Made by a program: the position numbers and the translations under genes
Shown here: piece after piece, positions 13,063 through 20,128 of the stretch
Numbering within the stretch: the first letter of the stretch is position 1
Layout: each line of letters starts with the position of its first letter
Origin: a virus
Length of the DNA stretch: 20,515 bases
Strand: one strand, 5' to 3'
Virus record (IMG/VR): IMGVR_UViG_3300002143_000027
Span: 1-20,515 of that record
Notes under the pieces: generated by a model
What the model was told of the DNA's origin: nothing
Databases searched by the model: none
Seen by the model: only the letters and a program-made list of their open reading frames with translations

Positions 13063-14184
13063 ATGTCAGTATTTAAAATTAAAAGAAAATCGCATCTAGA
13101 ATCTAATATGTTTTTTGATGATCATGTAGACATAGCCAGGTATGACATTGTACGATATCCTCAGTTTGAAAAAATTACAGATAAACAATTAGGTTTCTTT
13201 TGGAGACCAGAAGAAGTAGACTTATCAAAGGATAGTAAAGACTTTCATTCATTAAACACGCATGAAAAACATATCTTTACATCTAACTTAAAAAGACAGA
13301 TACTACTTGATTCAGTGCAGGGGCGTAGTCCAAACCTTGCGTTTCTACCTATAACATCTGTACCAGAGATGGAGACTTTAGTTTCCACTTGGGCTTTCTT
13401 TGAAACAATCCACTCTCGATCGTATACCCATATCATACGAAACATCTATTCGAATCCATCGATTGTCTTTGATGATATAATGACCATAAAAGAAATATCT
13501 GATTGTGCAGTAGATATTTCCAAGTACTATGACGATTTAATAGAGTATTCTAAATGGCAATCATTACTTGGTTACGGTAAACATACAGTAAACGGTAAAG
13601 AGATTATTATTGATGAATACCAATTGAAAAAGAAATTATATTTGTGCATGATGTCTGTTAACATCTTAGAGGGTATTCGTTTCTATGTATCATTCGCTTG
13701 TTCATGGGCATTTGCTGAGATGAAAAAGATGGAAGGTAATGCTAAGATCATTAAACTAATTGCACGAGATGAAAATACCCATTTGGCGGCAACTACTAGT
13801 ATCTTGAAGGGTCTAATAAAAGAAGATAAAGACTATGAAAAGATTCGTATAGAATGTGGAGATGAGATAGTTGATATGTTTAAATCTGCTATAGAGCAAG
13901 AAAAGATTTGGGCAGGATATCTGTTCAAAGATGGTTCTATGATTGGTTTAAATGAGAAGTTATTATCGGACTATATAGAATGGATAGGTAATAGAAGGAT
14001 GAGGGCAATTGGTGTAAATTCACCATATCATGTTTCTCAAACAAACCCACTCCCTTGGACTGAAAGGTGGATATCTGGTGGTAGTGTACAAGTTGCACCA
14101 CAAGAAACAGAGTTAAGTTCTTATATAACTGGTGGCGTTAAACAAGACATTACCGAAGAAACTTTTAAAGGAATGAGTTTATGA
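13063..14184 (+). CDS. nrdB: Class I ribonucleotide reductase small (beta) subunit, 373 aa
   Basis: Carries the diiron-tyrosyl radical centre used by NrdA. Metal ligands D83 (LLDSVQGRSP), E114 and H117 (FETIHSRSY), E203 (ILEGIRFY), E237 and H240 (ARDENTH) are all present, and Y121 is the expected radical tyrosine, so this is a Tyr-radical class Ia type rather than a Tyr-less Ic type. Length matches E. coli NrdB. AGGA at 13053-13056 lies 6 bases before ATG 13063, 32 bases after the nrdA stop. The stop overlaps the glutaredoxin start (ATGA), coupling reductant to enzyme. Confidence 0.97.
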   Translation: MSVFKIKRKSHLESNMFFDDHVDIARYDIVRYPQFEKITDKQLGFFWRPEEVDLSKDSKDFHSLNTHEKHIFTSNLKRQILLDSVQGRSPNLAFLPITSVPEMETLVSTWAFFETIHSRSYTHIIRNIYSNPSIVFDDIMTIKEISDCAVDISKYYDDLIEYSKWQSLLGYGKHTVNGKEIIIDEYQLKKKLYLCMMSVNILEGIRFYVSFACSWAFAEMKKMEGNAKIIKLIARDENTHLAATTSILKGLIKEDKDYEKIRIECGDEIVDMFKSAIEQEKIWAGYLFKDGSMIGLNEKLLSDYIEWIGNRRMRAIGVNSPYHVSQTNPLPWTERWISGGSVQVAPQETELSSYITGGVKQDITEETFKGMSL

Positions 14185-14426
14185 TAACTATGTATACTAG
14201 GAGTTCACCACCATGTCCTAATTGTATTCAAGCAAAGAATCTAGCTAGTTCAAAGAATATAAAGTTTGATAATGTTGAAATAGGTGTAGATATCACAATG
14301 GAAAAATTTAAAGAGTTATATCCAACGGCCAGGTCTGTACCACTGATATTAGATGACGATGGAAACCTTATAGGCGGATACTTAGATTTTATAGTTTACG
14401 TACAAATGAAAGAAATGAGCATATGA
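14181..14426 (+). CDS. Glutaredoxin, 81 aa
   Basis: The active site C12-P-N-C15 sits after the first beta strand (MITMYTRSSPPCPNC). The cis-Pro region ARSVPLIL and a GG motif (LIGGYLDF) follow in the expected order, and the length is typical of small glutaredoxins such as T4 NrdC. It very likely reduces the C-terminal disulfide of the neighbouring NrdA. ATG 14181 overlaps the nrdB stop, and its own stop overlaps the next ATG at 14423, so the genes are coupled. Confidence 0.92.
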   Translation: MITMYTRSSPPCPNCIQAKNLASSKNIKFDNVEIGVDITMEKFKELYPTARSVPLILDDDGNLIGGYLDFIVYVQMKEMSI

Positions 14427-14593
14427 TTAAAAAATCTTTTGATTGCGATAATTGCGGAATGTTTTATTCATTGTCATACGATGAGGAAAATGCTATTCAA
14501 GAACCTACCTATTGCCCCTATTGTGCTGAAAATCATAGACCAGAGAAGGGAGATGAATTAGAATTGGATGACGACTACTTCCAAGAAGAATAA
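14423..14593 (+). CDS. Small zinc-ribbon protein, 56 aa
   Basis: Starts inside the glutaredoxin stop (ATGA). Two Cys pairs, C8-x2-C11 (CDNC) and C31-x2-C34 (CPYC), 19 residues apart, form a typical zinc ribbon; the last 17 residues are strongly acidic (GDELELDDDYFQEE). Acidic-tailed zinc ribbons of this size occur in T4-like phages. A nucleic-acid or RNA polymerase binding role is possible but not shown. Confidence 0.8.
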   Translation: MIKKSFDCDNCGMFYSLSYDEENAIQEPTYCPYCAENHRPEKGDELELDDDYFQEE

Positions 14594-14596
14594 TTG

Positions 14597-15028
14597 ATGT
14601 GGTTACATAATGGGGTTGAAATAACTGAAATCGATGAAAGATATGTTGCATTTGTTTATATTATAACTAATCTTACTAATAATAGGAAATATATAGGTAA
14701 GAAATTAACTAAATTTAGTAAGAGTAAAGTTATAAAAGGTAAGAAGAAACGATTAAAAATTGATTCAGATTGGCGAACATATTGGTCATCATCTGAAGAA
14801 CTTAAGAAGGATGTCGAAGCACTAGGAGAACATAATTTTCGCAGAGAAATTCTACATTTATGTTTATCTAAGGGGGAAGCAAGTTATATCGAAGCTGATG
14901 AACAGTTCTCGCAGAAAGTATTACTAGACAATACCTTCTATAACGGAATTATTAACTGCAAGATCCACAAGACACATGTCAAACATTTATGGACAAATTC
15001 AGTGTCGAATTCATCAAAATCACCTTAA
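14597..15028 (+). CDS. SegE-like GIY-YIG endonuclease, 143 aa
   Basis: ATG 14597 lies 3 bases after the zinc-ribbon stop; a TTG just before could add one residue. FVYIIT at 19-24 and KYIGKK at 31-36 form the two halves of the GIY-YIG motif, and R82/R83 (NFRREIL) and E99 (YIEADEQF) fit the catalytic Arg and Glu of the family. The arrangement with DWRTYWSSSEEL between them is the T4 SegE-like type. Such enzymes cut DNA and can spread by homing; location right behind nrd genes is a common homing place. There is no DNA-binding tail beyond the core, so specificity may be low. Confidence 0.75.
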   Translation: MWLHNGVEITEIDERYVAFVYIITNLTNNRKYIGKKLTKFSKSKVIKGKKKRLKIDSDWRTYWSSSEELKKDVEALGEHNFRREILHLCLSKGEASYIEADEQFSQKVLLDNTFYNGIINCKIHKTHVKHLWTNSVSNSSKSP

Positions 15029-15043
15029 ATTATAAAAAAACAC

Positions 15044-15072
15044 TTGCATTTTATATAAAATTGGTGTATAAT
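15044..15072 (+). promoter_or_regulatory. Sigma70-like promoter (TTGCAT-N17-TATAAT)
   Basis: TTGCAT at 15044-15049 and TATAAT at 15067-15072 are 17 bases apart in the gap 15029-15103. The start site is expected near 15079, giving a leader of about 25 bases with no clear ribosome binding site before ATG 15104. The -10 overlaps the inverted repeat at 15063-15084. Confidence 0.75.
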
Positions 15073-15084
15073 GTATATTACACC
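15063..15084. repeat. Inverted repeat around the -10 of the promoter at 15044
   Basis: GGTGTA (15063-15068) and TACACC (15079-15084) are perfect 6-bp arms with 10 bases between, and two further inner pairs. The TATAAT box begins in the left arm. It is either an operator or the top of an RNA hairpin in read-through transcripts. Confidence 0.6.
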
Positions 15085-15103
15085 ATAAATTGAAACACTA
15101 TAG

Positions 15104-15952
15104 ATGATTATAATAGATTACAGTCAAATTGCATTGAGCAACATTATTGCACAAAAAATGGCACCAGATGATGAGATGATACGTCATATGATTCTTAATT
15201 CTATTCGTATGTACAATAAAAAGTTCAAGAAAGAATATGGACAAGTTATACTCGCATGTGATGGTAGTAATACATGGCGCAGATCATATTTTCCCAATTA
15301 TAAAGCATCACGTCGTAAAGGTCGCTCAGAATCTACTATAGACTGGAACGCTATTTTTGAAATACTTAATAAAGTCCGTGATGAAATTAGGGATAATACT
15401 CAATATAAAGTATTACACTTTGATGGTTGTGAAGCAGACGACATCATTGGTACACTGGCATTAAATACACAAGAGTTTGGTAACAATGAACCAGTAATGA
15501 TTGTGTCATCTGATCACGATTTTATTCAACTTCAAAAATTTGGCATTAAACAATATTCGCCAATACAAAAGAAATATGTTACAGAAAAAGATCCAAATGC
15601 TTACCTATTTGAGCATATACTTAGGGGTGATACTGGTGATGGTATACCTAACGTATTATCTGGCGATAACGTATTCGTCGATGGTGTAAGACAAACTCCA
15701 CTATCTAAAACTAAGATTAACCTATGGGCACCAAATGCATTAAAACTTAATGAGGTTATGCCTGAAGATGTTTATCGTAATTATCAACGTAATAAGACTT
15801 TGATCGATTTAACGATGGTCCCAGAAGTACATAAATCTAAAATTATAAATACTTTTGAAAATTATGTTACCCCACATAAAACCAAGTTTCTCAACTACTT
15901 GATCAAAAATCGTTGTAAATTGCTTATTGAATGTATAGAGGAATTTTATTAA
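15104..15952 (+). CDS. rnh: T4 RNase H-type 5'-3' exonuclease (FEN-1 family), 282 aa
   Basis: Removes RNA primers and 5' flaps during lagging-strand synthesis. Acidic metal-binding residues appear in family order: D5 (IIIDYSQI), D53 (ACDGSNTWR), E110/D112/D113 (EADDIIG), D137/D139 (SSDHDFIQL) and D176/D179 (GDTGDGIPN). The basic stretch YKASRRKGR at 67-75 fits the helical arch that binds DNA. The length is close to that of T4 RNase H. It has its own promoter (15044), no obvious Shine-Dalgarno, and is followed after one base by the next gene. Confidence 0.93.
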   Translation: MIIIDYSQIALSNIIAQKMAPDDEMIRHMILNSIRMYNKKFKKEYGQVILACDGSNTWRRSYFPNYKASRRKGRSESTIDWNAIFEILNKVRDEIRDNTQYKVLHFDGCEADDIIGTLALNTQEFGNNEPVMIVSSDHDFIQLQKFGIKQYSPIQKKYVTEKDPNAYLFEHILRGDTGDGIPNVLSGDNVFVDGVRQTPLSKTKINLWAPNALKLNEVMPEDVYRNYQRNKTLIDLTMVPEVHKSKIINTFENYVTPHKTKFLNYLIKNRCKLLIECIEEFY

Positions 15953-15953
15953 A

Positions 15954-16391
15954 ATGTCTAAAATGTTATCGATATCAGAGATATTTACTATTATAGAAAA
16001 TGCTAAAACTAATAAAGAGAAATCTGAATTAATTTTGAAGCATAATTGCCTTGCATTGAGAGATATATTAAAAGGCTCTCTAGACGACTCTATTGAATGG
16101 TCTATACCAACTGGGTCACCACCATACAAAAAAGATAATGTCGCCCCTGATCTAACACTTTCAAACTTACACAGACAATCTAGTAAACTAAGGTACTTTG
16201 TAAAAGGTGGCCCTGGTGACAAAATGAATATTGCTAAACGGGAACGAATGTTTATCAATATCTTAGAATCTATTCATACGCCTGATGCGGAAATTCTGAT
16301 AGCTATGAAAGATAAACAACTTAATAAGTTGTTTCCGTCCTTGACTAAGAAATTGGTCAAGAGTGTTTTTCCAAAACTCATTGTGAAATAA
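15954..16391 (+). CDS. Conserved T4-like phage protein of unknown function, 145 aa
   Basis: GAGGAA at 15937-15942 stands 11 bases before ATG 15954. Segments KEKSELILKHNCLALRDIL, IPTGSPPYKKDN and RERMFINILESIHTPDAEI, followed by MKDKQL and a lysine-rich end, match a family I know from marine T4-like phages, always of unknown function. It is all-helical in appearance. The same protein type is often near replication genes, which fits its place after the RNase H-type nuclease. No catalytic motif. Confidence 0.8.
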   Translation: MSKMLSISEIFTIIENAKTNKEKSELILKHNCLALRDILKGSLDDSIEWSIPTGSPPYKKDNVAPDLTLSNLHRQSSKLRYFVKGGPGDKMNIAKRERMFINILESIHTPDAEILIAMKDKQLNKLFPSLTKKLVKSVFPKLIVK

Positions 16392-16401
16392 TAATATAAT
16401 T

Positions 16402-16432
16402 AGGAGGACAAGAAATACTATTCGTTATGTAA
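16402..16432 (+). other. Orphan Shine-Dalgarno followed by an ATG-TAA minimal ORF
   Basis: A perfect AGGAGG at 16402-16407 has no usable start codon at normal distance; the first ATG (16427-16429) is immediately followed by TAA (16430-16432). The next true gene starts at 16459 with its own site. This may be the remnant of a lost small gene or a ribosome-loading element. Confidence 0.3.
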
Positions 16433-16458
16433 ATTCATAAACTCGAAGAAGGGTGCCT

Positions 16459-16620
16459 ATGTCAAAAAGTCAGATTGAAAGATTAAGAAGAGACTCGAAA
16501 GAGTTATCGCATTATATACAACGGCTAAAGAAGGAGGGTGATCAACAAAGGGCATATACTATGATCAAGAAACGTGATTTTATCGAGAGACAATTAACTG
16601 ACATGGAGGAGTATTCTTAG
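16459..16620 (+). CDS. Small coiled-coil protein, 53 aa
   Basis: GAAGGGTG at 16448-16455 precedes ATG 16459. The 53 residues (MSKSQIERLRRDSKELSHYI ... RQLTDMEEYS) are highly charged with a heptad-like pattern, suggesting a helical hairpin or short coiled coil. No known domain. It is the last gene before the promoter/inverted repeat at 16636-16677. Small charged proteins in this position are often early, host-directed proteins; this is inference. Confidence 0.65.
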   Translation: MSKSQIERLRRDSKELSHYIQRLKKEGDQQRAYTMIKKRDFIERQLTDMEEYS

Positions 16621-16635
16621 CAACTCAGAAATGAC

Positions 16636-16664
16636 TTGCATAGTCCTCCCAAGTATGGTATAAT
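16636..16664 (+). promoter_or_regulatory. Sigma70-like promoter inside an inverted repeat (TTGCAT-N17-TATAAT)
   Basis: TTGCAT at 16636-16641 and TATAAT at 16659-16664 are 17 bases apart with TGG before the -10. The start is expected near 16671, within the right arm of the repeat at 16646-16677. It likely drives the block from 16698 to at least 19765. Confidence 0.8.
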
Positions 16665-16677
16665 ATTTACTTGGGAG
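16646..16677. repeat. Perfect 10-bp inverted repeat enclosing a -10 box
   Basis: CTCCCAAGTA (16646-16655) and TACTTGGGAG (16668-16677) are perfectly complementary; the 12-base centre TGGTATAATATT holds the extended -10. RNA reading through from upstream would form a stable stem followed by TACTTTT, a weak terminator-like end, whereas RNA starting at this promoter would contain only part of the right arm and could not fold. Confidence 0.85.
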
Positions 16678-16697
16678 TACTTTTGTGATTTAATTAC

Positions 16698-17249
16698 ATG
16701 AACATATTTTATTTAAATACAAACCCGCTACAATGCGCTAAAGAACATTGTGATAAACACGTAGTCAAGATGATTCTTGAGTACGCCCAACTACTATCTA
16801 CTGCTCATCGTGTACTCGATGGTGTACAAGCAACCGCACTGACCAAATCTGGTCGAAACCAAAAAGTCTGGAAATTAGAAAATAGTTCACTCGATTCTGC
16901 TTTGTATAAAGCGACTCATATGAACCATCCTTCGGCGATATGGGTACGACAGTCCTACAAGAATTACGAACATTTGCACGAGTTGTTCTACCACTTGTGC
17001 AAAGAATATACCAAACGGTATGGTAAAGTTCATAAAACAGAACGCCTTATGATAGATCTGTTTGCAGCACCAGTTAACATTGATATCAAGGCACCTTTCA
17101 CAGAACCACCACCCGCAATGCCAGAGTACTGTAAGGTTCCAGGAAACTCGATAGAGTCTTATCGTAAGTACTATATACATGAGAAGTCGCGATTTGCTAC
17201 ATGGAAAAAACGCGAAATTCCATACTGGTTTATACAAGGAATTAAATAA
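16698..17249 (+). CDS. Conserved phage protein of unknown function, 183 aa
   Basis: First gene behind the promoter at 16636. The N-terminus MNIFYLNTNPLQCAKEHCDKHVVKMILEYA and the later motif LSTAHRVLDG match a family common in aquatic T4-like phages. Conserved-looking residues include the C-x4-C of CAKEHC, H21, H37 and several Trp/Tyr near the C-terminus (KSRFATWKKREIPYWF). The many His, Cys and Asp suggest a metal or active site, but I cannot assign an activity. Its stop overlaps the next ATG (TAATG). Some databases attach a DNA glycosylase label to related proteins; I do not see T4 DenV-like motifs. Confidence 0.8.
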   Translation: MNIFYLNTNPLQCAKEHCDKHVVKMILEYAQLLSTAHRVLDGVQATALTKSGRNQKVWKLENSSLDSALYKATHMNHPSAIWVRQSYKNYEHLHELFYHLCKEYTKRYGKVHKTERLMIDLFAAPVNIDIKAPFTEPPPAMPEYCKVPGNSIESYRKYYIHEKSRFATWKKREIPYWFIQGIK

Positions 17250-17500
17250 TGCCAACCTATTCATATGCATGTACATCATGTGATAAAGAATTCGATCTGA
17301 TCGTTAAGATCTCTGATAGAATGAATGCCGAAAAAAAACCATGCCCATCATGCGGAAATGTCACGAGTATTAACTACATAATGCGTTCCCCAAAGATTGT
17401 AACTGGAGTTGGAAGCCTTTTAAGTAAGACCGATAACGGATGGAAAGAAGTACTTTCTAAGATAAAGTCAAATTTAGTTATTAATAATATCCATGATTAG
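17249..17500 (+). CDS. FmdB-like zinc-ribbon protein, 83 aa
   Basis: MPTYSYACTSCDKEFDLIVKI at the start and PCPSCG at 31-36 give C8-x2-C11 and C32-x2-C35, the layout of the FmdB/CxxC-CxxC regulatory zinc-ribbon family. AAGGAA at 17236-17241 lies 7 bases before ATG 17249. The C-terminal part (GWKEVLSKIKSNLVINN) is helical. In bacteria these are putative regulators of unknown mechanism; T4-like marine phages often carry one. It stands just before phoH. Confidence 0.85.
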   Translation: MPTYSYACTSCDKEFDLIVKISDRMNAEKKPCPSCGNVTSINYIMRSPKIVTGVGSLLSKTDNGWKEVLSKIKSNLVINNIHD

Positions 17501-17503
17501 CAT

Positions 17504-18238
17504 ATGAAAAAGCCATCACCATTAACTAGAAAATCGACTCAAATGAGGGAGTTCTCAGTTAAACCAACTAAATTAAGGTTAGAACATCTAATTGCATTAG
17601 AACCTATCACAGAAAATCAAACAGTAGTGTTTGATGCATTTGATAAAGATTATCATATGGTATTGTCTGGTGCAGCTGGATCTGGTAAAACTTTTATTGC
17701 TATGTTTCTTGCATTAGAACAAGTATTAAATAAAGATAATAGATTAGATAAAGTTATTATTGTAAGGTCAGTTGTTCCTACGAGGGATATTGGATTTTTA
17801 CCTGGAACTGAAGATGAGAAGAAAGCATCTTACACATTACCCTATGTGTCTATTTCAGCTGAGTTGTTTGACGATCCTATTGCTTATGATAAGTTAGTAG
17901 CACAAGGTAATATGGAATTTTTAACAACATCGTTCATTCGTGGGATTACACTTAAGAATGCTATTATCATTGTAGACGAAATGCAGAACCTTAATTTCCA
18001 TGAGTTAGATTCTATTATTACACGAGTCGGCGAAAATTGTCGGTTCATCTTATGTGGAGACTATTACCAATCAGACTTTGAAAAGAAGAATGATAAGGAA
18101 GGTGTCCTCAAGTTCTTAAATATTCTCGATAATATGAAAATGTTTAAGCACGTCCAGTTCACTTGGTCAGATATTGTAAGATCAGATCTAGTGCGTGAAT
18201 ATATTATAACAAAGGAGATGCTAGAAAGCAAAGGTTAA
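17504..18238 (+). CDS. phoH: PhoH-like ATPase, 244 aa
   Basis: Walker A GAAGSGKT at 56-63 and Walker B IIIVDEMQN at 154-162, with VRSVVPTRDIGFLPGT between and FILCGDYYQSD after, are the standard PhoH layout of a superfamily 1-like P-loop ATPase. Cellular PhoH has been linked to phosphate stress and RNA metabolism; the phage role is unsettled. Length is typical of phage PhoH. No clear Shine-Dalgarno before ATG 17504, 3 bases behind the upstream stop. No phosphate-regulation box is visible nearby. Confidence 0.95.
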   Translation: MKKPSPLTRKSTQMREFSVKPTKLRLEHLIALEPITENQTVVFDAFDKDYHMVLSGAAGSGKTFIAMFLALEQVLNKDNRLDKVIIVRSVVPTRDIGFLPGTEDEKKASYTLPYVSISAELFDDPIAYDKLVAQGNMEFLTTSFIRGITLKNAIIIVDEMQNLNFHELDSIITRVGENCRFILCGDYYQSDFEKKNDKEGVLKFLNILDNMKMFKHVQFTWSDIVRSDLVREYIITKEMLESKG

Positions 18239-18239
18239 A

Positions 18240-18449
18240 ATGGCTAAATTTAAACGTTTTGAAGGTGGACAATCACAAAAACCAGGCGAGCGACGCAGAG
18301 AAGATCTAGATAAATTCGATTCAGTTACACGTCGTAAAAATAAACTAGAGAAACGGCAATCTGAATTTGGGATTACACGAAGAATTAATAATACTACTGA
18401 CTACTTATATAATGATACCATTAACGAAGACCCAAAAGAAAATATTTGA
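18240..18449 (+). CDS. Small basic phage protein, 69 aa
   Basis: ATG 18240 is 1 base behind the phoH stop with AAAGG just upstream. The product is highly charged and basic for the first 50 residues (MAKFKRFEGGQSQKPGERRRED, then RRKNKLEKRQSEFGITRR) and acidic at the end. It is probably helical or disordered and may bind nucleic acid. It overlaps the next gene by 38 bases. Function unknown. Confidence 0.65.
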   Translation: MAKFKRFEGGQSQKPGERRREDLDKFDSVTRRKNKLEKRQSEFGITRRINNTTDYLYNDTINEDPKENI

Positions 18450-19116
18450 ACATATTGGTGCTGATCTTGGGTATAAAGATTTAACTACTTCTACTGTAGA
18501 CGGTAAACGAGTATATAATTTACCTAGTGGTAAACAGTATCCTTCTATAACTAGTGTTCTAAGTATATTAAGTGCGGATGGTATACGAGCATGGAGAGAA
18601 CGAGTTGGAGCAGAAGAAGCTAATCGTATATCTGGAAAGGCATCTAGGCGTGGTACTGCTGTTCACCTTATTGCTGAGAAATATTTAAACAATGACCCTG
18701 ATTATAAAACAGGACTTATGCCAGATGTGGTAGATACATTTAAAAGTATCCAACCTATATTAGATGAAAGAATTGGAAAAATTTATGGACAAGAGTTACC
18801 TTTATATTCTGATTACTTGGGTGTCGCTGGACGTGTCGATTGCGTGGCTGAGTTTGATGGGATACCTTCTATCATCGATTTTAAAACAAGTAAACGTGTA
18901 AAAACATATGATCACATTCATAGTTATTTTATGCAAGAGTCTGCATATGCAGTTATGTGGGAGGAGAGGACTAATATACCAATTGTTAACTTAGTTACAA
19001 TTATTGCAGTTGATGACAATCCACCTTTAGTGTTTAAAGAACACAGAGACAATTGGACTGCGCCATTGATTGAAACTATAACAAGATTTAAACGTGAAAA
19101 ATTTTTTGGAGCATAA
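18412..19116 (+). CDS. PD-(D/E)XK exonuclease, RecB/Cas4-like, 234 aa
   Basis: I chose ATG 18412 (MIPLTKTQKKIFEHIG); a longer frame from a TTG at 18367 would overlap more of the upstream gene. Motifs in order: GTAVHLIAEKY with H85, E129 in GQELPLYS, D143 in GRVDCVAEF, and D156-F-K158-T-S-K161 as the PD-(D/E)XK core with its trailing lysine. This is the RecB/AddB-type nuclease layout used in DNA recombination and degradation; T4-like marine phages often carry such an exonuclease near phoH. No iron-sulfur cysteines of the Cas4/AddB type are seen. Confidence 0.88.
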   Translation: MIPLTKTQKKIFEHIGADLGYKDLTTSTVDGKRVYNLPSGKQYPSITSVLSILSADGIRAWRERVGAEEANRISGKASRRGTAVHLIAEKYLNNDPDYKTGLMPDVVDTFKSIQPILDERIGKIYGQELPLYSDYLGVAGRVDCVAEFDGIPSIIDFKTSKRVKTYDHIHSYFMQESAYAVMWEERTNIPIVNLVTIIAVDDNPPLVFKEHRDNWTAPLIETITRFKREKFFGA

Positions 19117-19117
19117 T

Positions 19118-19765
19118 ATGGATTTATTAGAATTATTAAAAGGTGCGAATAAACAACCTAAAGATTTCTTTACAAATAGGCCAATTGGGCAAGTACATGA
19201 ATTTTATTTATCTGGAGAGATCGAAAGTTCCGATCAATATATTGAATGGTTTGATTGCATTAGGCACGCAAGTGAACAAGACTTTGTTAAACTTTATATT
19301 AATAGCCCTGGTGGTGATCTATTCACTGCAATACAATTTATGCGAATACTTGCTGAAACTAATGCGACAGTATGTTGTTCAGTTGAAGGTGCGTGTATGT
19401 CTGCATCGACTATGATTTTCTTATGTGGAGATCAATTTGAAGTTACCCCACATTCTATGTTCATGTTCCATAATTACTCTGGGGGCGCATTTGGTAAGGG
19501 AGGGGAGATGATAGACCAATTACAGCATGAACGTAAATGGTCGGAAAACTTATTACGTGAGATATACGAGAACTTTTTAACTGAAACTGAGATAACATCT
19601 ATCCTTGATAATCGTGATATATGGATGGATGGTACTGAAGTTATTAAGAGATTAGGTAGTAAAATGCTTGCCCTACAAGCCAAAGCGGATGAACAGAATC
19701 TTAAAAACATTGAAATAAAAGATGTACCAACTATCAAAAAGAAGAAAGAAACTTCTAAAATATAA
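19118..19765 (+). CDS. ClpP-like serine protease, 215 aa
   Basis: GGAG at 19108-19111 supports ATG 19118. KLYINSPGGDLFTAIQF at 58-74 is the ClpP/SppA strand-turn; S95 in GACMSAS fits the nucleophile, H118 in MFMFHNYSGG the catalytic His, and D167 or D171 in LDNRDIWMDGTE the Asp. The Lys-rich end (KKKKETSKI) extends past the usual core. Such phage proteases may cut virion or host proteins; no partner unfoldase is seen here. It is the last gene before the Fe-S gene pair. Confidence 0.9.
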   Translation: MDLLELLKGANKQPKDFFTNRPIGQVHEFYLSGEIESSDQYIEWFDCIRHASEQDFVKLYINSPGGDLFTAIQFMRILAETNATVCCSVEGACMSASTMIFLCGDQFEVTPHSMFMFHNYSGGAFGKGGEMIDQLQHERKWSENLLREIYENFLTETEITSILDNRDIWMDGTEVIKRLGSKMLALQAKADEQNLKNIEIKDVPTIKKKKETSKI

Positions 19766-19773
19766 AGAAAATG

Positions 19774-19781
19774 TATAAATA
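19774..19781 (+). promoter_or_regulatory. Candidate T4-type late promoter before the Fe-S genes
   Basis: TATAAATA lies in the 27-base gap 19766-19792. If used, transcription would start only about 6 bases before ATG 19793, giving a nearly leaderless mRNA, and no Shine-Dalgarno is visible. The same octamer occurs by chance inside coding regions here, so this is uncertain. Confidence 0.35.
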
Positions 19782-19792
19782 ATATTAATCTT

Positions 19793-20122
19793 ATGGAACA
19801 AATAACAATAACAGATGATGCAATACTTAAAATTGCAGATTTAATAGCAGAAGAAAATAATTCTTTATTAAAATTACGCACGTTTGTTCAGGGTGGTGGG
19901 TGCTCTGGTATGCAATATGGATTTACATTAGATGAAGTGCAAAATGAAGACGACTTTGTTATTAACAAAAATAATGTAACGGTGTTGATAGACTCTATGA
20001 GTATGCAATATTTAACTGGCGCAGTTATTGATTATAAAGAAGATAATATGGGCTCTAGTTTTTCAATAAAAAACCCAAATGCACAGACAAGTTGTGGATG
20101 CGGTAGCAGTTTCTCGGTATAA
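19793..20122 (+). CDS. A-type iron-sulfur carrier, ErpA/IscA-like, 109 aa
   Basis: The three cluster-binding cysteines of A-type carriers are present: C37 in [11 protein letters not shown], and C101 and C103 in [11 protein letters not shown]. The C-terminal CGCGSSFS-[IV] ending and the KNPNA stretch are closest to ErpA, as I recall it from E. coli. These small proteins accept [4Fe-4S] or [2Fe-2S] clusters from the IscU scaffold and pass them to target enzymes. Length (109) is normal. The gene is 6 bases upstream of iscU and probably cotranscribed. It is AT-rich like its neighbours, so adaptation to the phage seems old. Confidence 0.92.
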   Translation: MEQITITDDAILKIADLIAEENNSLLKLRTFVQGGGCSGMQYGFTLDEVQNEDDFVINKNNVTVLIDSMSMQYLTGAVIDYKEDNMGSSFSIKNPNAQTSCGCGSSFSV

Positions 20123-20128
20123 ACTATT

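Noticed and set aside
15844-15851. Late promoter TATAAATA inside the rnh gene
   Set aside because: Inside coding sequence, about 100 bases before the next start, which already follows in the same unit; treated as chance.
16698-17249. T4 DenV-like pyrimidine-dimer glycosylase
   Set aside because: The N-terminal catalytic Thr and other DenV features are not seen; only a loose size match remains.
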